Below, piece by piece: positions 55,360 through 64,000 of a stretch of 64,000 bases of DNA. The translations under genes were made by a program, and so were the position numbers. A model generated the notes under the pieces. It was given only the letters and a program-made list of their open reading frames with translations, was not told the DNA's origin and made no database searches. The stretch comes from Clostridiales bacterium (GTDB taxonomy: Bacteria; Bacillota; Clostridia; Lachnospirales; WQUN01). The stretch is taken from the NCBI GenBank assembly GCA_031269465.1, contig JAISZB010000335.1:47656-111655 (forward strand), in the 5' to 3' direction. The stretch's first letter is position 1. Each line of letters begins with the position of its first letter.

Positions 55360-56427
55360 ATGCAGCCCAGAATAGTTGTTGATCTGAAAAAGTTTAGAAA
55401 AAACGCCAGAGTCATGTTTGATATGTGCCATCAAAACGGCATTTCCGCATCCGCCGTCACTAAAGTTTTCTGCGCTTCTAAGCCCCTGGTTGAAGCCCTG
55501 ATTGAAGAAGGCGCAGATTTCCTGGCTGATTCCAGGCTTAAAAACATCTCGGAGTATCCTAAGACATCAATAAAGAAGATCCTCCTAAGGCTCCCTTCAA
55601 TTGATGAGGCGGAAGAAACGGTAAGATTGTGCGACATAAGCCTGAACTCTGAGGCTTTAACCATGAGGAGCCTGGCTGATGCCGCAAAATCCCAGGGGAA
55701 GCGCCACGGCATAGTATTGATGGTAGATGTGGGGGATTTGCGCGAAGGCATGTATTGGAAGAATATCGACCTCATTTCAAACAGCGCCGAATACGCATCT
55801 AAAGAACCCTGGCTGGATTTAATAGGGATAGGGGTAAACCTCACTTGCTATGGCTCGATAATTCCATCTGAGGAAAATCTCGGAAGGCTCTGCGCTGTTG
55901 CAACTGAGCTGGAAAGCCGCCTGGGAATCGTGTTGCCTCATATTTCAGGAGGAAATTCCAGCTCCATCCATTTGCTTTTAAGCGGCCGCATGCCTAAGAA
56001 AATATCAAACCTAAGGCTTGGCGAAGCTATTGCAAGAGGCTGCGAGACGGCATATTCAAAGCCGATTGACGGCCTTGATCAGGATCTGGCTCTCCTTGAG
56101 GCGCAACTTATTGAGATTCAAGAAAAGCCTTCCTATCCGGAAGGAGACATAGGCTTAAACGCTTTCGGCGAGAAGCCAAGCTTTGAGGACAAAGGCCGCC
56201 GCAAGCGAGGGGTTCTCGCCATAGGCAGGCAGGATACCGATTCCTCGGGAATTTCCTGCGCAACACCCGGGGTTTTTATCCTAGGGGCGAGCTCAGATCA
56301 CTTGATCGTAGATTTGACGGAAGCAGAAAAGGTTTTCAAAATCGGGGATATATTAAGGTTCAAAATGAACTACTCTGCAATTTTAAGAGGATTTACCAGC
56401 CGATATGTTGACAAGGCGTTTATATAA
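55360..56427 (+). CDS. orr: Ornithine racemase
   Basis: A 355-residue PLP enzyme of the alanine/ornithine racemase fold type III, which converts L-ornithine to D-ornithine, the substrate of OraSE. The N-terminal VVDLKKFRKNARVMF, the PLP lysine in AVTKVFCASKPLVEAL near residue 34, and HISGGNSSSIHLL near 195 match the C. sticklandii Orr. It ends the operon; its TAA is directly followed by a palindromic element at 56428. It is distinct from the neighbouring alr product, which has the alanine-racemase pattern. Confidence 0.9.
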   Translation: MQPRIVVDLKKFRKNARVMFDMCHQNGISASAVTKVFCASKPLVEALIEEGADFLADSRLKNISEYPKTSIKKILLRLPSIDEAEETVRLCDISLNSEALTMRSLADAAKSQGKRHGIVLMVDVGDLREGMYWKNIDLISNSAEYASKEPWLDLIGIGVNLTCYGSIIPSEENLGRLCAVATELESRLGIVLPHISGGNSSSIHLLLSGRMPKKISNLRLGEAIARGCETAYSKPIDGLDQDLALLEAQLIEIQEKPSYPEGDIGLNAFGEKPSFEDKGRRKRGVLAIGRQDTDSSGISCATPGVFILGASSDHLIVDLTEAEKVFKIGDILRFKMNYSAILRGFTSRYVDKAFI

Positions 56428-56542
56428 ATATACTGCTTTGCAATGGATAGCTCCGATTTTGATGTAGGAATATGCAATTAGTGCGAAATGTGGACATTTC
56501 GCACCCTTCAATGGATAATCAGACATACTGCAAAGCAGTATA
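56428..56542. repeat. Palindromic element, diverged copy
   Basis: Outer ends TATACTGCTTTGCAATGGAT and CATACTGCAAAGCAGTATA are inverted, the core is GTGCGAAATGTGGACATTTC, and the right arm GATAATCAGACATA has diverged. It begins directly after the orr stop codon. Confidence 0.6.
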
Positions 56543-57007
56543 GGAGGAAAGGTTAATCCTAGCCGCTTGCAATATCAAAGAATTCTTAATTTCAGGCATC
56601 TCCCTTTAGATGATGATAAGCTTTAATCTCAGATAAAGAAAAAATGATCTGTTAAGCTATAGATTGCTGGATGTTTATCTCAATTTCATTTAGCAATCTA
56701 ATCAAAAGCTACAAAAATACTATTACTTTTCAAGGATTTGCATTTATTGTGATTTACAAACACTCAATTATAATGTATAATTAACAGCAAATCATTGAAA
56801 AAGCATTTCACCTCAAACAGATCATTGGCAGAGATTTTCTTTTCGCTAACCTTGGAATATGAACGCTTGCATGTCCAAACAAAAGAAAAATGGCTTTAAA
56901 TTTTCTAGACTTGGGCTTGTTCATAATTTCTGCCGCGCCCGATTCTAGAGCCTGCAATAATATTACTGCCGGCGCATTGCCCGGCATTGTGGCGAGGTGT
57001 ATTTTCA
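56543..57007. other. Gap before ald: promoter and long leader
   Basis: No gene. It contains the ald promoter at 56753 and a ~220-base leader with a TGCCGG...CCGGCA hairpin near 56967-56986 just before the ribosome site. No known riboswitch class was recognised. Confidence 0.4.
56753..56781 (+). promoter_or_regulatory. Promoter of the ald operon
   Basis: TTTACA (56753-56758) and TATAAT (56776-56781) are separated by 17 bases, the ideal sigma-A spacing. A second TATAAT overlaps upstream (56769). The leader to the ald start would be about 220 bases. Confidence 0.65.
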
Positions 57008-58123
57008 ATGAAAGTTGGATGCGTTAAAGAGGTAAAGAAATATGAGTTCCGCGTAGGCCTGACCCCTGACAATGTAAAGGAATATGTCGCGCACGGCCAC
57101 GTGGTGTATTTGGAAGCTGGAGCCGGAGTCGGCTCGGGTTTCGGAGATGACGACTATGTTCAAGCAGGCGCTGTTATTCTTCCCGACGCCAAAAGCGTCT
57201 GGGACGCCTCTGAAATGATAGTGAAAGTGAAAGAGCCGCTCGAAGAGGAATACGGCTTGATGCGTGAAGACCAGATTATATACACCTATCTGCATCTAGC
57301 CGCGAATCGCCCTCTGACGGAAGCGCTCCTAACTCGGAAAACCCGCGCTGTAGCTTATGAGACTATACGCGGAGAGTCTGGAGATCTTCCTCTGCTAAGG
57401 CCGATGAGCGAGGTGGCCGGTCGTCTGAGCATCCAGGAAGGGGCGAAATGCCTTGAGAATCATATGGGTGGAATCGGACTCCTGCTCAGCGGCGTGCCTG
57501 GAGTTCGGCGTGCCAACGTGGTTATCCTAGGCGGAGGCGTAGTAGGCATAAATGCCTGCAAAATGGCTGTAGGCCTTGGCGCCAACGTATTCATCCTCGA
57601 TACCAGCCTAAACCGCCTGGCGTATCTGGATGACATCTTCGGACAGCAGATAACCACGCTCTACAGCTCAGCCGGAGAAATTGAGCGGGCCGTAGCCATG
57701 GCGGATCTTGTCATCGGAGCGGTTCTGATTCCCGGTGCGGCAACGCCAAAGCTCATCAAACGGGAATACCTGAAGGGCATGAAACAAGGCAGCGTGATTG
57801 TAGACGTTGCGGTAGACCAAGGAGGCTGCTGCGAAACAACAAAAGCGACGTACCACGACAACCCGACCTTTGTGGTTGACGGCGTGGTCCACTACTGCGT
57901 AGCGAACATGCCGGGGGGCGTTTCTCATACATCAACAATCGCCCTGACCAATGCAACCCTGCGCTATGGACTCCTGATTGCCGAAAAGGGCATCGAAGGC
58001 GCAAGCATCTCAAACCCCGGCCTTATGCTGGGAGTGAACTGCTACAAAGGACAATTGACTTGCAAAGAAGTCGCAGAGTGTTTCGGCCTCGACTATGTTG
58101 ATCCATCTAGTCTTATGCAATGA
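57008..58123 (+). CDS. ald: Alanine dehydrogenase
   Basis: A 371-residue enzyme, the standard length, which converts L-alanine and NAD+ to pyruvate, ammonia and NADH. The N-terminal [20 protein letters not shown], catalytic His in [12 protein letters not shown] near residue 96, NAD motif [20 protein letters not shown] near 175-194 and the Asp-containing [13 protein letters not shown] near 270 are all present. The start is ATG 57008 (GAGGTG upstream; the frame extends 7 codons further). With alr it would consume the alanine made by OrtAB. It leads a three-gene operon with the Na+/alanine symporter and an M20 hydrolase. Confidence 0.95.
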   Translation: MKVGCVKEVKKYEFRVGLTPDNVKEYVAHGHVVYLEAGAGVGSGFGDDDYVQAGAVILPDAKSVWDASEMIVKVKEPLEEEYGLMREDQIIYTYLHLAANRPLTEALLTRKTRAVAYETIRGESGDLPLLRPMSEVAGRLSIQEGAKCLENHMGGIGLLLSGVPGVRRANVVILGGGVVGINACKMAVGLGANVFILDTSLNRLAYLDDIFGQQITTLYSSAGEIERAVAMADLVIGAVLIPGAATPKLIKREYLKGMKQGSVIVDVAVDQGGCCETTKATYHDNPTFVVDGVVHYCVANMPGGVSHTSTIALTNATLRYGLLIAEKGIEGASISNPGLMLGVNCYKGQLTCKEVAECFGLDYVDPSSLMQ

Positions 58124-58176
58124 GGCCATAACGGACGCTTGAGCGTTCACCCGTAATGTTGAAAAGGGGGAGAATT

Positions 58177-59667
58177 ATGAGCATTCTGGATATAGCCAAT
58201 CTAATGAACACCTATCTTTGGGGAAACCTGATGATTGTTTTGGTCCTGGGAGTCGCAATCTTCTATACAGTAGTTTTGAAATTCCCGCAGATACGCCTGT
58301 TTAAGCCGATGGTCATGTCTCTGTCAAAAGGGCAGTCCTCCCAAAGCGGCATCACGCCGTTTCAGGGGTTCGCGATGGCACTTGGCGGAAGAATCGGAAT
58401 TGGAAGCATCGCCGGCGTAGCGACGGCTATCGCCGCAGGCGGACCCGGCTCTGTATTTTGGATGTGGGTATACGCTCTCCTAGGAGCGGCGCTTGCCTTA
58501 GCGGAATCAACTTTGGCTCAGCTTTGGAAGCAGAATGTCCAGGGCGAATACAAAGGCGGTCCGGCATATTATCTGGCAAAAACTCCTTTGCCTTGGCTTG
58601 GAGTGATGACCGCCGCGCTGGGCGTCATCGGATTCGGCTTTACCGGACCCATCGTCCAGGCATTCAACATCTCCGACTCATTCAAGAACGCATTCAGCAT
58701 CCCCCCTATAATCACGGGAATCGCAGTCGCCGTATTATTCGGAATTGTGGTCTTGGGCGGCATGAAGCGCATCGGCAGAATCGCCGAGCTGGTTGTGCCG
58801 TTTATGGCTGGCGCCTACCTGATTCTTACAATCGCAGTCCTTGTAGTAAATGTTACTAAAATACCCTCTATGTTCGCCCTTATCTTCAAGAGCGCTTTCA
58901 ACATGGAAGCCGTGTACGGCGGCATTTTCGGAAGCGCGATAATGTGGGGCATAAAGCGCTCCATCTACTCATCGGAAGCTGGCATGGGTACAGGCGCCAA
59001 CGCCGCCGCCGCCGCTGAAGTATCGCACCCGATCAAGCAGGGGCTCGCCCAGGGCTTTTCCGTTTACAACACTCTGATCATCTGCACGTGTACAGCCCTG
59101 ATGATTCTCTGCACCGGCATGTACAATGTATACGACCTGTCAAACGGCAGCGTTTTGTACTCGCAGCTTCCCAATATAGAACCCGGCGTCGGATACGTCC
59201 AAGCATCCATCGACACCCTCGCGCCAGGCGGAAGCTTGGGATCCATATTCATCGCCATCGCTATATTCTTCTTCGCCATCACAACACTTTTGTCTTTCGG
59301 ATTCTATTCGAGCGTAGGACTAGCGGCGCTCTTCAAGGAATCCAAGTGGCTCAAACCGTCAATCTGGTTTGTCACTGGGCTTCAAGTCATATCCATCATT
59401 CTTGGAAGCATCTGGAGTTCTGAGACTGCTTGGGCCGTAGCCGACGTTGGCGTGGGATTTGCCACCTGGGTGAATCTGCTGGGTCTGATTTGTCTCGCTC
59501 CGCCGGTGATCAAGGTAATGAGGGACTATGACAGGCAAAAGGCGATGAACCTGGATCCTGTGTTTGATCCAGCTTTCTGCGATGTTCAGGGAGCGGAGCT
59601 TTGGAGCGACATTGCTAAGACATACAAGACACTCAATGATCCCAAGAAAGAAACCGTAAATAAGTAA
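58177..59667 (+). CDS. Sodium:alanine symporter (AGCS family)
   Basis: A 496-residue membrane protein of the alanine-or-glycine:cation symporter family with about 10-11 membrane segments. Family hallmarks are present: FQGFAMALGGRIGIGSIAGV near residue 65, KGGPAYYL near 130, and SSEAGMGTGANAAAAAEVSHP near 270. It moves alanine or glycine with Na+ across the cytoplasmic membrane. The direction in this fermenting organism could be uptake or export of surplus alanine. The ATG at 58177 has AGGGGGAG upstream; the frame starts 7 codons earlier without a site. It lies 53 bases after ald and 29 bases before the M20 gene. Confidence 0.92.
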   Translation: MSILDIANLMNTYLWGNLMIVLVLGVAIFYTVVLKFPQIRLFKPMVMSLSKGQSSQSGITPFQGFAMALGGRIGIGSIAGVATAIAAGGPGSVFWMWVYALLGAALALAESTLAQLWKQNVQGEYKGGPAYYLAKTPLPWLGVMTAALGVIGFGFTGPIVQAFNISDSFKNAFSIPPIITGIAVAVLFGIVVLGGMKRIGRIAELVVPFMAGAYLILTIAVLVVNVTKIPSMFALIFKSAFNMEAVYGGIFGSAIMWGIKRSIYSSEAGMGTGANAAAAAEVSHPIKQGLAQGFSVYNTLIICTCTALMILCTGMYNVYDLSNGSVLYSQLPNIEPGVGYVQASIDTLAPGGSLGSIFIAIAIFFFAITTLLSFGFYSSVGLAALFKESKWLKPSIWFVTGLQVISIILGSIWSSETAWAVADVGVGFATWVNLLGLICLAPPVIKVMRDYDRQKAMNLDPVFDPAFCDVQGAELWSDIAKTYKTLNDPKKETVNK

Positions 59668-59696
59668 ATTCGCATTTCGAGAGAAGGCGGGTACAA

Positions 59697-60809
59697 ATGG
59701 ATAAAAAAAATCTGGATCTTGCCATCGAATTGAGGCACGAGCTGCATAGTCATCCAGAGTTGTCTTGTCAGGAGATCTGGACCAAGAAACGCCTCATGGA
59801 GTTCTTATCGGAGCACACGAGCCTGGAGTTGACCGACAAGGGAGCATGGTTTTACGCTTTTTACAAGGGCAAGCCAGGAAATCCCAAGATAGGCTTCAGA
59901 GCGGATTTTGACGCGCTTCCGATTGATGAGACTATTTCTCTTCCATACGGTTCCAAGTTTCCCGGTGTCGCTCACAAATGCGGTCATGACGGCCACAGCG
60001 CCATCCTGGCGGCAACGGCGCTTGAAATAGATCAGATCCATCCCGAAAACTCAGTCTACTTCATATTCCAGCATGCAGAAGAAATCGGCGCCGGAGGTTC
60101 TGAGGCCTCTAAAGCCATCACGGAAAACGGCATTGATGAAATATATGCTATACATAATACCCCTGGAGTCCCTGAAAACGCAGTCTTGATAGGAAATGGG
60201 ACGGTTTACTGCGCGTCTAAGGGCATGACGATAAGCATGAAAGGGGTCTCAACGCACGCAAGCGCGCCTGAACTCGGCAAAAACCCAGCTTTCGCCATAG
60301 CTGAGATCATAGGGCGGATACCTGGGCTTATCGATCCCAAAGATTACAAGGGCCTTATACTTTGCACCGTGATCTGCGTCGATATAGGCGAAGAGGCGTT
60401 TGGCATCTCCGCTCACGACGGCAGGCTCCTCTTGACCATACGCGGCCAGTACGAGTCTGAGATGGACGCTTTGCAGGAAGCCCTGGAGAAAATATCAAAA
60501 GAGCAAGCCGATAAATACGGGCTTGAGCTTAGCTTCTCATTTTGCGAAGCTTTTCCCGAGACTTCAAACAATGCTGAATGCGCCGACAAAGTCCGCGACG
60601 CTTGCAAAGCCCTGGGCGTTCCAGTCTATGAACTTCCGGATCCCATCAGGGGTTCGGAAGACTTCGGGCATTTTCTAAAGCTCGCAAAAGGCGCAGGATT
60701 TATGGTAGGTGCCGGAGACAGGCCTCCGATACACACAATCGACTACGACTTCAATGACAATATCATTGAAACAGCCGTTGAGATTTTCAAAAAGCTTGCG
60801 ATTGGATAA
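59697..60809 (+). CDS. M20-family amidohydrolase (N-acyl-amino-acid/hippurate hydrolase type)
   Basis: A 370-residue M20D-type peptidase with the metal-binding motif HKCGHDGHSAIL near residue 97 (Cys/His ligands) and the catalytic EEIGAGGSEA near 130. The dimerisation domain holds GVSTHASAPELGKNPA near 183, and a C-terminal ligand His occurs in HTIDYDFND near 348. It would split N-acyl amino acids or small peptides in the cytoplasm, releasing an amino acid for the pathway; the substrate is unknown. GAGAAGGCGG precedes the ATG. It is the last gene of the ald operon; a hairpin at 60893 follows. Confidence 0.85.
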   Translation: MDKKNLDLAIELRHELHSHPELSCQEIWTKKRLMEFLSEHTSLELTDKGAWFYAFYKGKPGNPKIGFRADFDALPIDETISLPYGSKFPGVAHKCGHDGHSAILAATALEIDQIHPENSVYFIFQHAEEIGAGGSEASKAITENGIDEIYAIHNTPGVPENAVLIGNGTVYCASKGMTISMKGVSTHASAPELGKNPAFAIAEIIGRIPGLIDPKDYKGLILCTVICVDIGEEAFGISAHDGRLLLTIRGQYESEMDALQEALEKISKEQADKYGLELSFSFCEAFPETSNNAECADKVRDACKALGVPVYELPDPIRGSEDFGHFLKLAKGAGFMVGAGDRPPIHTIDYDFNDNIIETAVEIFKKLAIG

Positions 60810-60892
60810 AGAGCGCCTCCAGTCTTCTTAATGGCGCTGGAAAAACAGATTCAAAGATTGCCCCCAAATGATTATTAATTAGCATAAAAAGG

Positions 60893-60936
60893 AAACCAAA
60901 AGGACGGCGCCAATAAAAGGGCCGGCCTTTTGGTTT
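60893..60936 (+). terminator. Hairpin terminator of the ald operon
   Basis: AAACCAAAAGGACGGC pairs with GCCGGCCTTTTGGTTT over 16 bases with one mismatch and a 12-base loop. The T-run after it is weak, so termination is probable but may not be strong. The remaining sequence up to 61386 has no supported gene. Confidence 0.6.
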
Positions 60937-61386
60937 CTTGCTTTGCGGTATCATCCCTATGGCGCTGCGCTTCACCGCTAAGGATGAAACCGTCCCTAGG
61001 CCATGGTTTGTTTCCAATGAAATCGGCAAATATGCATAGAGGACAGGTTCATCAAGCCTTGCCTGAGAGAACTTTTCGCGGAGGCGGGCAGTCTGGGGCG
61101 TGCGTCTGCTTCAAAGAGCCATCCCGCCACATAGCAGGCTTTTTATTTTGCGGCTTATTCCTCCCATCACTGAGATGGTCGCACAAGCGTTCGACCTGTT
61201 GCGCAAAAAGACTTCTGCCGCAACCGGCTTATCATTTACTAACAAGCTTACATGCCCAAAACCGTAAGCAAACGGCTTGCCTAAAGCGGTTTCAAACTAA
61301 GCTTACTTTGGATTATGACTGTACTACAGACTCCAGAATCGGCGGCTGCAAATCATCTGCTTGCTACTCATCAATACGCAAGGGCA

Positions 61387-62737
61387 TCATACTCTATATG
61401 AAAAACGCGCGGCCATTTTGCCAAGCGCATGCATAGGCATTAGACGAGTCAATGCTGATGTCAGCGCTCCATACTTGCGATAAAGCAGATTAAATAAAAG
61501 ATACGGCTTGCGTTGCGGTATTTCCTTGGGATAGCGGCGTATGATGCTTCGCAGGGAATAAAACTCTCTATACATCCATAAATAGCCTGCATGCAATTCG
61601 TCCGCCGTCATATTCTTCGGCTTAAATACTACGTGAGCAGTATTGTAATGCTCAAGATCGCGGTCAGTAATGCGTCCGGCTTCATCTAAACGGCGATATA
61701 GCTCCGTGCCGGGATATGGGGTTAAAATGTGGGATGTCAAGGTTTCAACGCGCAAAGAGATTAGCCAATCCAAGGTTCTTTGGAAAGTGTCCGTTCCGTC
61801 GCCATCCAATCCGAACACCATGCTGGCGTTGACCATTATGCCTCTGCTATGAATCGCGTCAACCACCTGTCCATATCGCTCTGCTCTATTATGCTTATTC
61901 ACATCAGTCAAAGACGCTTGATTTATCGACTCCAATCCGATGAATAAGCTTTGGCATCCTGAAAGCGCCATAAAGTCAAGCAATTCTGGCTCATCAAGAA
62001 TCGCAGTTGTCACAGCCGCGCTCCATACCAAACGCATGTCCTCAAGCCCGTGAAGCAATTTCTTGGCATGGTCAGCGCTGCCTATGAAATTATCATCTAT
62101 AAATAGTACATGGCACGTCCCCAACGCCTTTATGTCCTTTAGAACATCAGCGACCGGCCGAACAGCATGAAACCTGTTGGCAGAGCTGTTATAGCAAAAA
62201 GCGCACCTATTGGGACAGCCTCTACTCATAGTTATAATGTTAGTGTACAGATATCTTTCGGGTTCTATCCGCGCATATAGCGGCGATGCAATTTCATATC
62301 CTCGAAAATCGCTAAAATCTCGATACTCTCCCTTTAGGCGACCGCAAGCGGCATCAGCTATAATGCGCTGCCAAACGCGTTCCGCCGGGCCAACGCAGAT
62401 AGCGTCAAAATGATTGCGGCATGATTCAGGGCAGCAGGTAACATGAATGCAGCCAGCTACAACCAGCTACAACAAGGATGCCTCTTTTTCTAAAGGATTC
62501 GGAGATGGCAAGAGCGCGCGGCATTACGTCCACAGTCACAGTGATGCCCACCAAATCCGCGCCGCTCATCAAGTCAAGCCTTTCTGTATTTTCATTCAGC
62601 AGTTTGACTTCATGGATCTCAGGCGTCAAGCTCATCAATGTCATTAAGGCAAGCGACGGCGACATTCTTGTTTTCAGATCAGTATCCATCGGGCGCTTAT
62701 TCATTTTGGGCTGGATTAGCAGTATTTTCATTGTCAT
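61387..62737 (-). pseudogene. B12-binding radical SAM protein with a 10-bp frameshift duplication
   Basis: Two frames make up one protein. The N-terminal cobalamin-binding domain (MKILLIQPKMNKRPMDTD, LNENTERLDLMSGADLVGIT, ISESFRKRGILVVAG) starts at ATG 62737. The radical SAM part has the CxxxxCxxC cluster motif in SRGCPNRCAFCYNSS. A perfect 10-bp tandem duplication (62454-62473) causes the shift: without one unit the frame reads VVAGCIHVTCCPESC and continues to the stop. The gene would then have 447 codons. Such proteins, of the BchE/hopanoid methylase type, methylate or rearrange substrates. The ATGA overlap with the upstream membrane-protein gene shows coupling. Inactive now or phase-variable. 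Confidence 0.8.
62454..62473. repeat. Perfect 10-bp tandem duplication inside the radical SAM gene
   Basis: CAGCTACAAC occurs twice without spacer. Its length is not a multiple of three, which moves the reading frame of the leftward gene. Confidence 0.95.
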
Positions 62738-63201
62738 GACCACCTGCACTTGAGAACAAAGGCGAACTCGGAGCATACGACCGTCACCCAATGGATAGAG
62801 ATGAACAATGTAAATTTTTCAACGATTCCGTTTGGAACGCTAAGCACGGCCAGATAAAATACCGCCACCGCCAAAATCATCAACATGATTGCTGCGCTCA
62901 GGCACTGACTGAGGATGGCGGTATGATATTCATCATAGAGGCGTCGTCGGGTCAGGAGTAGAACGTCAAGGACTGCCGTTGCAATCAAAAGCGCTATCGC
63001 AATCAGGCCATGCCCGCCGAGTTCAAGAAAATGCGCCCAGGCAGGCATAAACCATCCGCCGTGTATCGTTGGCTTGATGTAATATAGTACATCCTGATAT
63101 TCGTAATGGGCAGCTGTAAAAATAAAGACATAGCCATAGAATGCTGAAAACAGGCTGACGCAGATCGCGTTAAATGCCGGGTATTTTAGCAAGCTTTTCA
63201 T
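62734..63201 (-). CDS. Four-helix membrane protein
   Basis: A 155-residue protein with four predicted membrane segments (residues ~9-30, ~52-75, ~92-115 and ~127-150). It resembles the small membrane proteins encoded after short Xre-type regulators in Bacillota. I do not recognise a named enzyme or transporter motif. The ATG at 63201 overlaps the TGA of the regulator gene and has AGGAGG upstream. Its own TGA overlaps the radical SAM start, so the three genes are a tight unit. The unit may modulate membrane composition, but that is a guess. Confidence 0.6.
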   Translation of the reverse strand: MKSLLKYPAFNAICVSLFSAFYGYVFIFTAAHYEYQDVLYYIKPTIHGGWFMPAWAHFLELGGHGLIAIALLIATAVLDVLLLTRRRLYDEYHTAILSQCLSAAIMLMILAVAVFYLAVLSVPNGIVEKFTLFISIHWVTVVCSEFAFVLKCRWS

Positions 63202-63404
63202 TTCCTGTCCTCCTCGCAAAATATAAAAAGTTCTTCGATAGATAACCCGAATAACCGGCCTAGATCAAAGGCAAGCCATATAGACGGGTCAAATTTTCCA
63301 GTTTCAATGGCGTTAATTGCTTGGCGAGATACACCGACGAGTTCGCCAAGCTCCTTTTGAGTAAGGCCGCGTTCTTCCCTTAACTTACGAACTCTGTTTT
63401 TCAT
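63198..63404 (-). CDS. Small Xre-family transcriptional regulator
   Basis: A 68-residue protein that is almost entirely one HTH_3 domain (KLREERGLTQKELGELVGVS, then RQAINAIETGKFDPSIWLAF). It belongs to the short YozG/Cro-like group of regulators found before small membrane-protein genes. The start is ATG 63404 with GGTGGG upstream; the frame extends 16 codons without a site. It is the first gene of the leftward trio and probably autoregulates it. Confidence 0.85.
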   Translation of the reverse strand: MKNRVRKLREERGLTQKELGELVGVSRQAINAIETGKFDPSIWLAFDLGRLFGLSIEELFIFCEEDRK

Positions 63405-63452
63405 AGTCCCACCATTCACTCCATTTGCCGTCATGTTTACTTTACACAGCAT

Positions 63453-64000
63453 ATCATCATCTGCAGCTCATGTCAAGCTAACCTTACAAGGATGAGGAAT
63501 TTTAATGCTCTGAGGAGAACCCGTCTAATCATAGCAAGCAGGAGATTCTTACAACTGCGCATATACGTATGCGCAGTAAAAAGTACCTATTTGGGAGGTT
63601 GAACATCCATTGAGACTCTGTATGCTCGACCTCCCAAATAGATATCTTCTTCATAACTGGGCTCACCAACGCATATGCGCGGTTTTTCTATCATTGTTCC
63701 TTTAACCAATGCAGTATAGTTTAAGTATATAATGGGAAACTGATATTATGCTTTTAGTCATAAAGCTTGACAGTGGTGAGTTTTATGTATTAATTTCACA
63801 TAAATGGATATTTATTCCAACAGAGAAGTCAAATATTAGGGATAACCTGAATTTTTCTTAATATTCCTGGATTTTGCTGATGGGCGCACTATTCCCTTGG
63901 GGGGCGCTACCGATACATTTCCATATGGATTTAAAACAATTCAAAAGTCCAGATTATTCCTGATTTCGCCTGTTTTTACGAAACCAGGAAGCCGTCGTCT
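63453..64000. other. Gene-less right end of the window
   Basis: Contains a palindromic element at 63575-63648. A 37-codon frame at 63748-63861 (+) with GGGAAA upstream reads MLLVIKLDSGEFYVLISHKW and is unrecognised. Nothing else is seen. Confidence 0.3.
63575..63648. repeat. Palindromic element, short copy
   Basis: The arms CTATTTGGGAGGTTGAACAT and TGCTCGACCTCCCAAATAG are inverted (a compensating GGAGGT/ACCTCC change), with only a short spacer instead of the AAATGCCG centre. Confidence 0.6.

Noticed and set aside
56543..57007. Glycine or other known riboswitch before ald
   Set aside because: No conserved riboswitch or T-box sequence blocks were found in the leader.

Overview
The window looks like the chromosome of an anaerobic, amino-acid-fermenting member of the Bacillota (class Clostridia). 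The evidence is AGGAGG-type ribosome binding sites with frequent TTG and GTG starts, Paenibacillus/Lachnospiraceae-style LplA/B/C sugar ABC transporters with an AraC-type membrane regulator, and a complete Clostridium sticklandii-type oxidative ornithine pathway. No tRNA, rRNA or CRISPR array was seen. Assignment below class level is not possible from this sequence.

Layout. 0-5.2 kb is a graveyard of mobile elements (IS21 istA, two IS701/IS4-like transposase remnants) around a YjbQ-family gene and a small zinc-finger anti-sigma-like gene. 5.2-16.4 kb holds a DUF2809 membrane protein and a leftward sugar-uptake cluster: two permeases, a GHL6-like glycoside hydrolase, a solute-binding lipoprotein, a membrane AraC regulator, a D-2-hydroxyacid dehydrogenase and a cupin-like protein. 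17.4-28.2 kb has a stand-alone helicase, a CbiK-like chelatase, an alpha/beta hydrolase, gene debris, a clear D-galactonate dehydratase (dgoD), a TIM-barrel isomerase and a glycerate-dehydrogenase-like enzyme. 28.7-31.3 kb is a decayed group II intron with a broken RT/maturase-HNH gene. 31.8-33.5 kb has an Rpn/YhgA-like nuclease gene and a truncated duplicate of its 3' end. 34.5-38.2 kb is a second sugar ABC operon whose binding-protein gene carries an in-frame TGA. 39.4-44 kb has a SWIM-domain protein and a possible papain-like Cys/His protein. 46.1-60.8 kb is the metabolic core. 61.4-63.4 kb is an overlapping Xre / membrane protein / B12-radical-SAM trio, the last broken by a 10-bp tandem duplication.

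How the core works. Orr converts L-ornithine to D-ornithine. B12/PLP-dependent OraS-OraE gives 2,4-diaminopentanoate, Ord oxidises it to 2-amino-4-oxopentanoate, and OrtA-OrtB cleaves that with CoA to acetyl-CoA and D-alanine. Alanine racemase (alr) and alanine dehydrogenase (ald) flank the pathway and would carry D-alanine through L-alanine to pyruvate and ammonia. A Na+/alanine symporter and an M20 amidohydrolase complete the group. A divergent MerR-family regulator faces a promoter with a 19-bp spacer, the arrangement MerR proteins usually control.

The most striking non-genic feature is a family of about two dozen 90-140-bp imperfect palindromes in intergenic space. Their centre is AAATGCCGATATCGGCATTT and their arms read CCTTTTTTGGAGCTTGATTAT; two copies sit inside the ornithine operon. 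A second, smaller inverted-repeat family (ends CCTAGTG/CACTAGG) has two copies.
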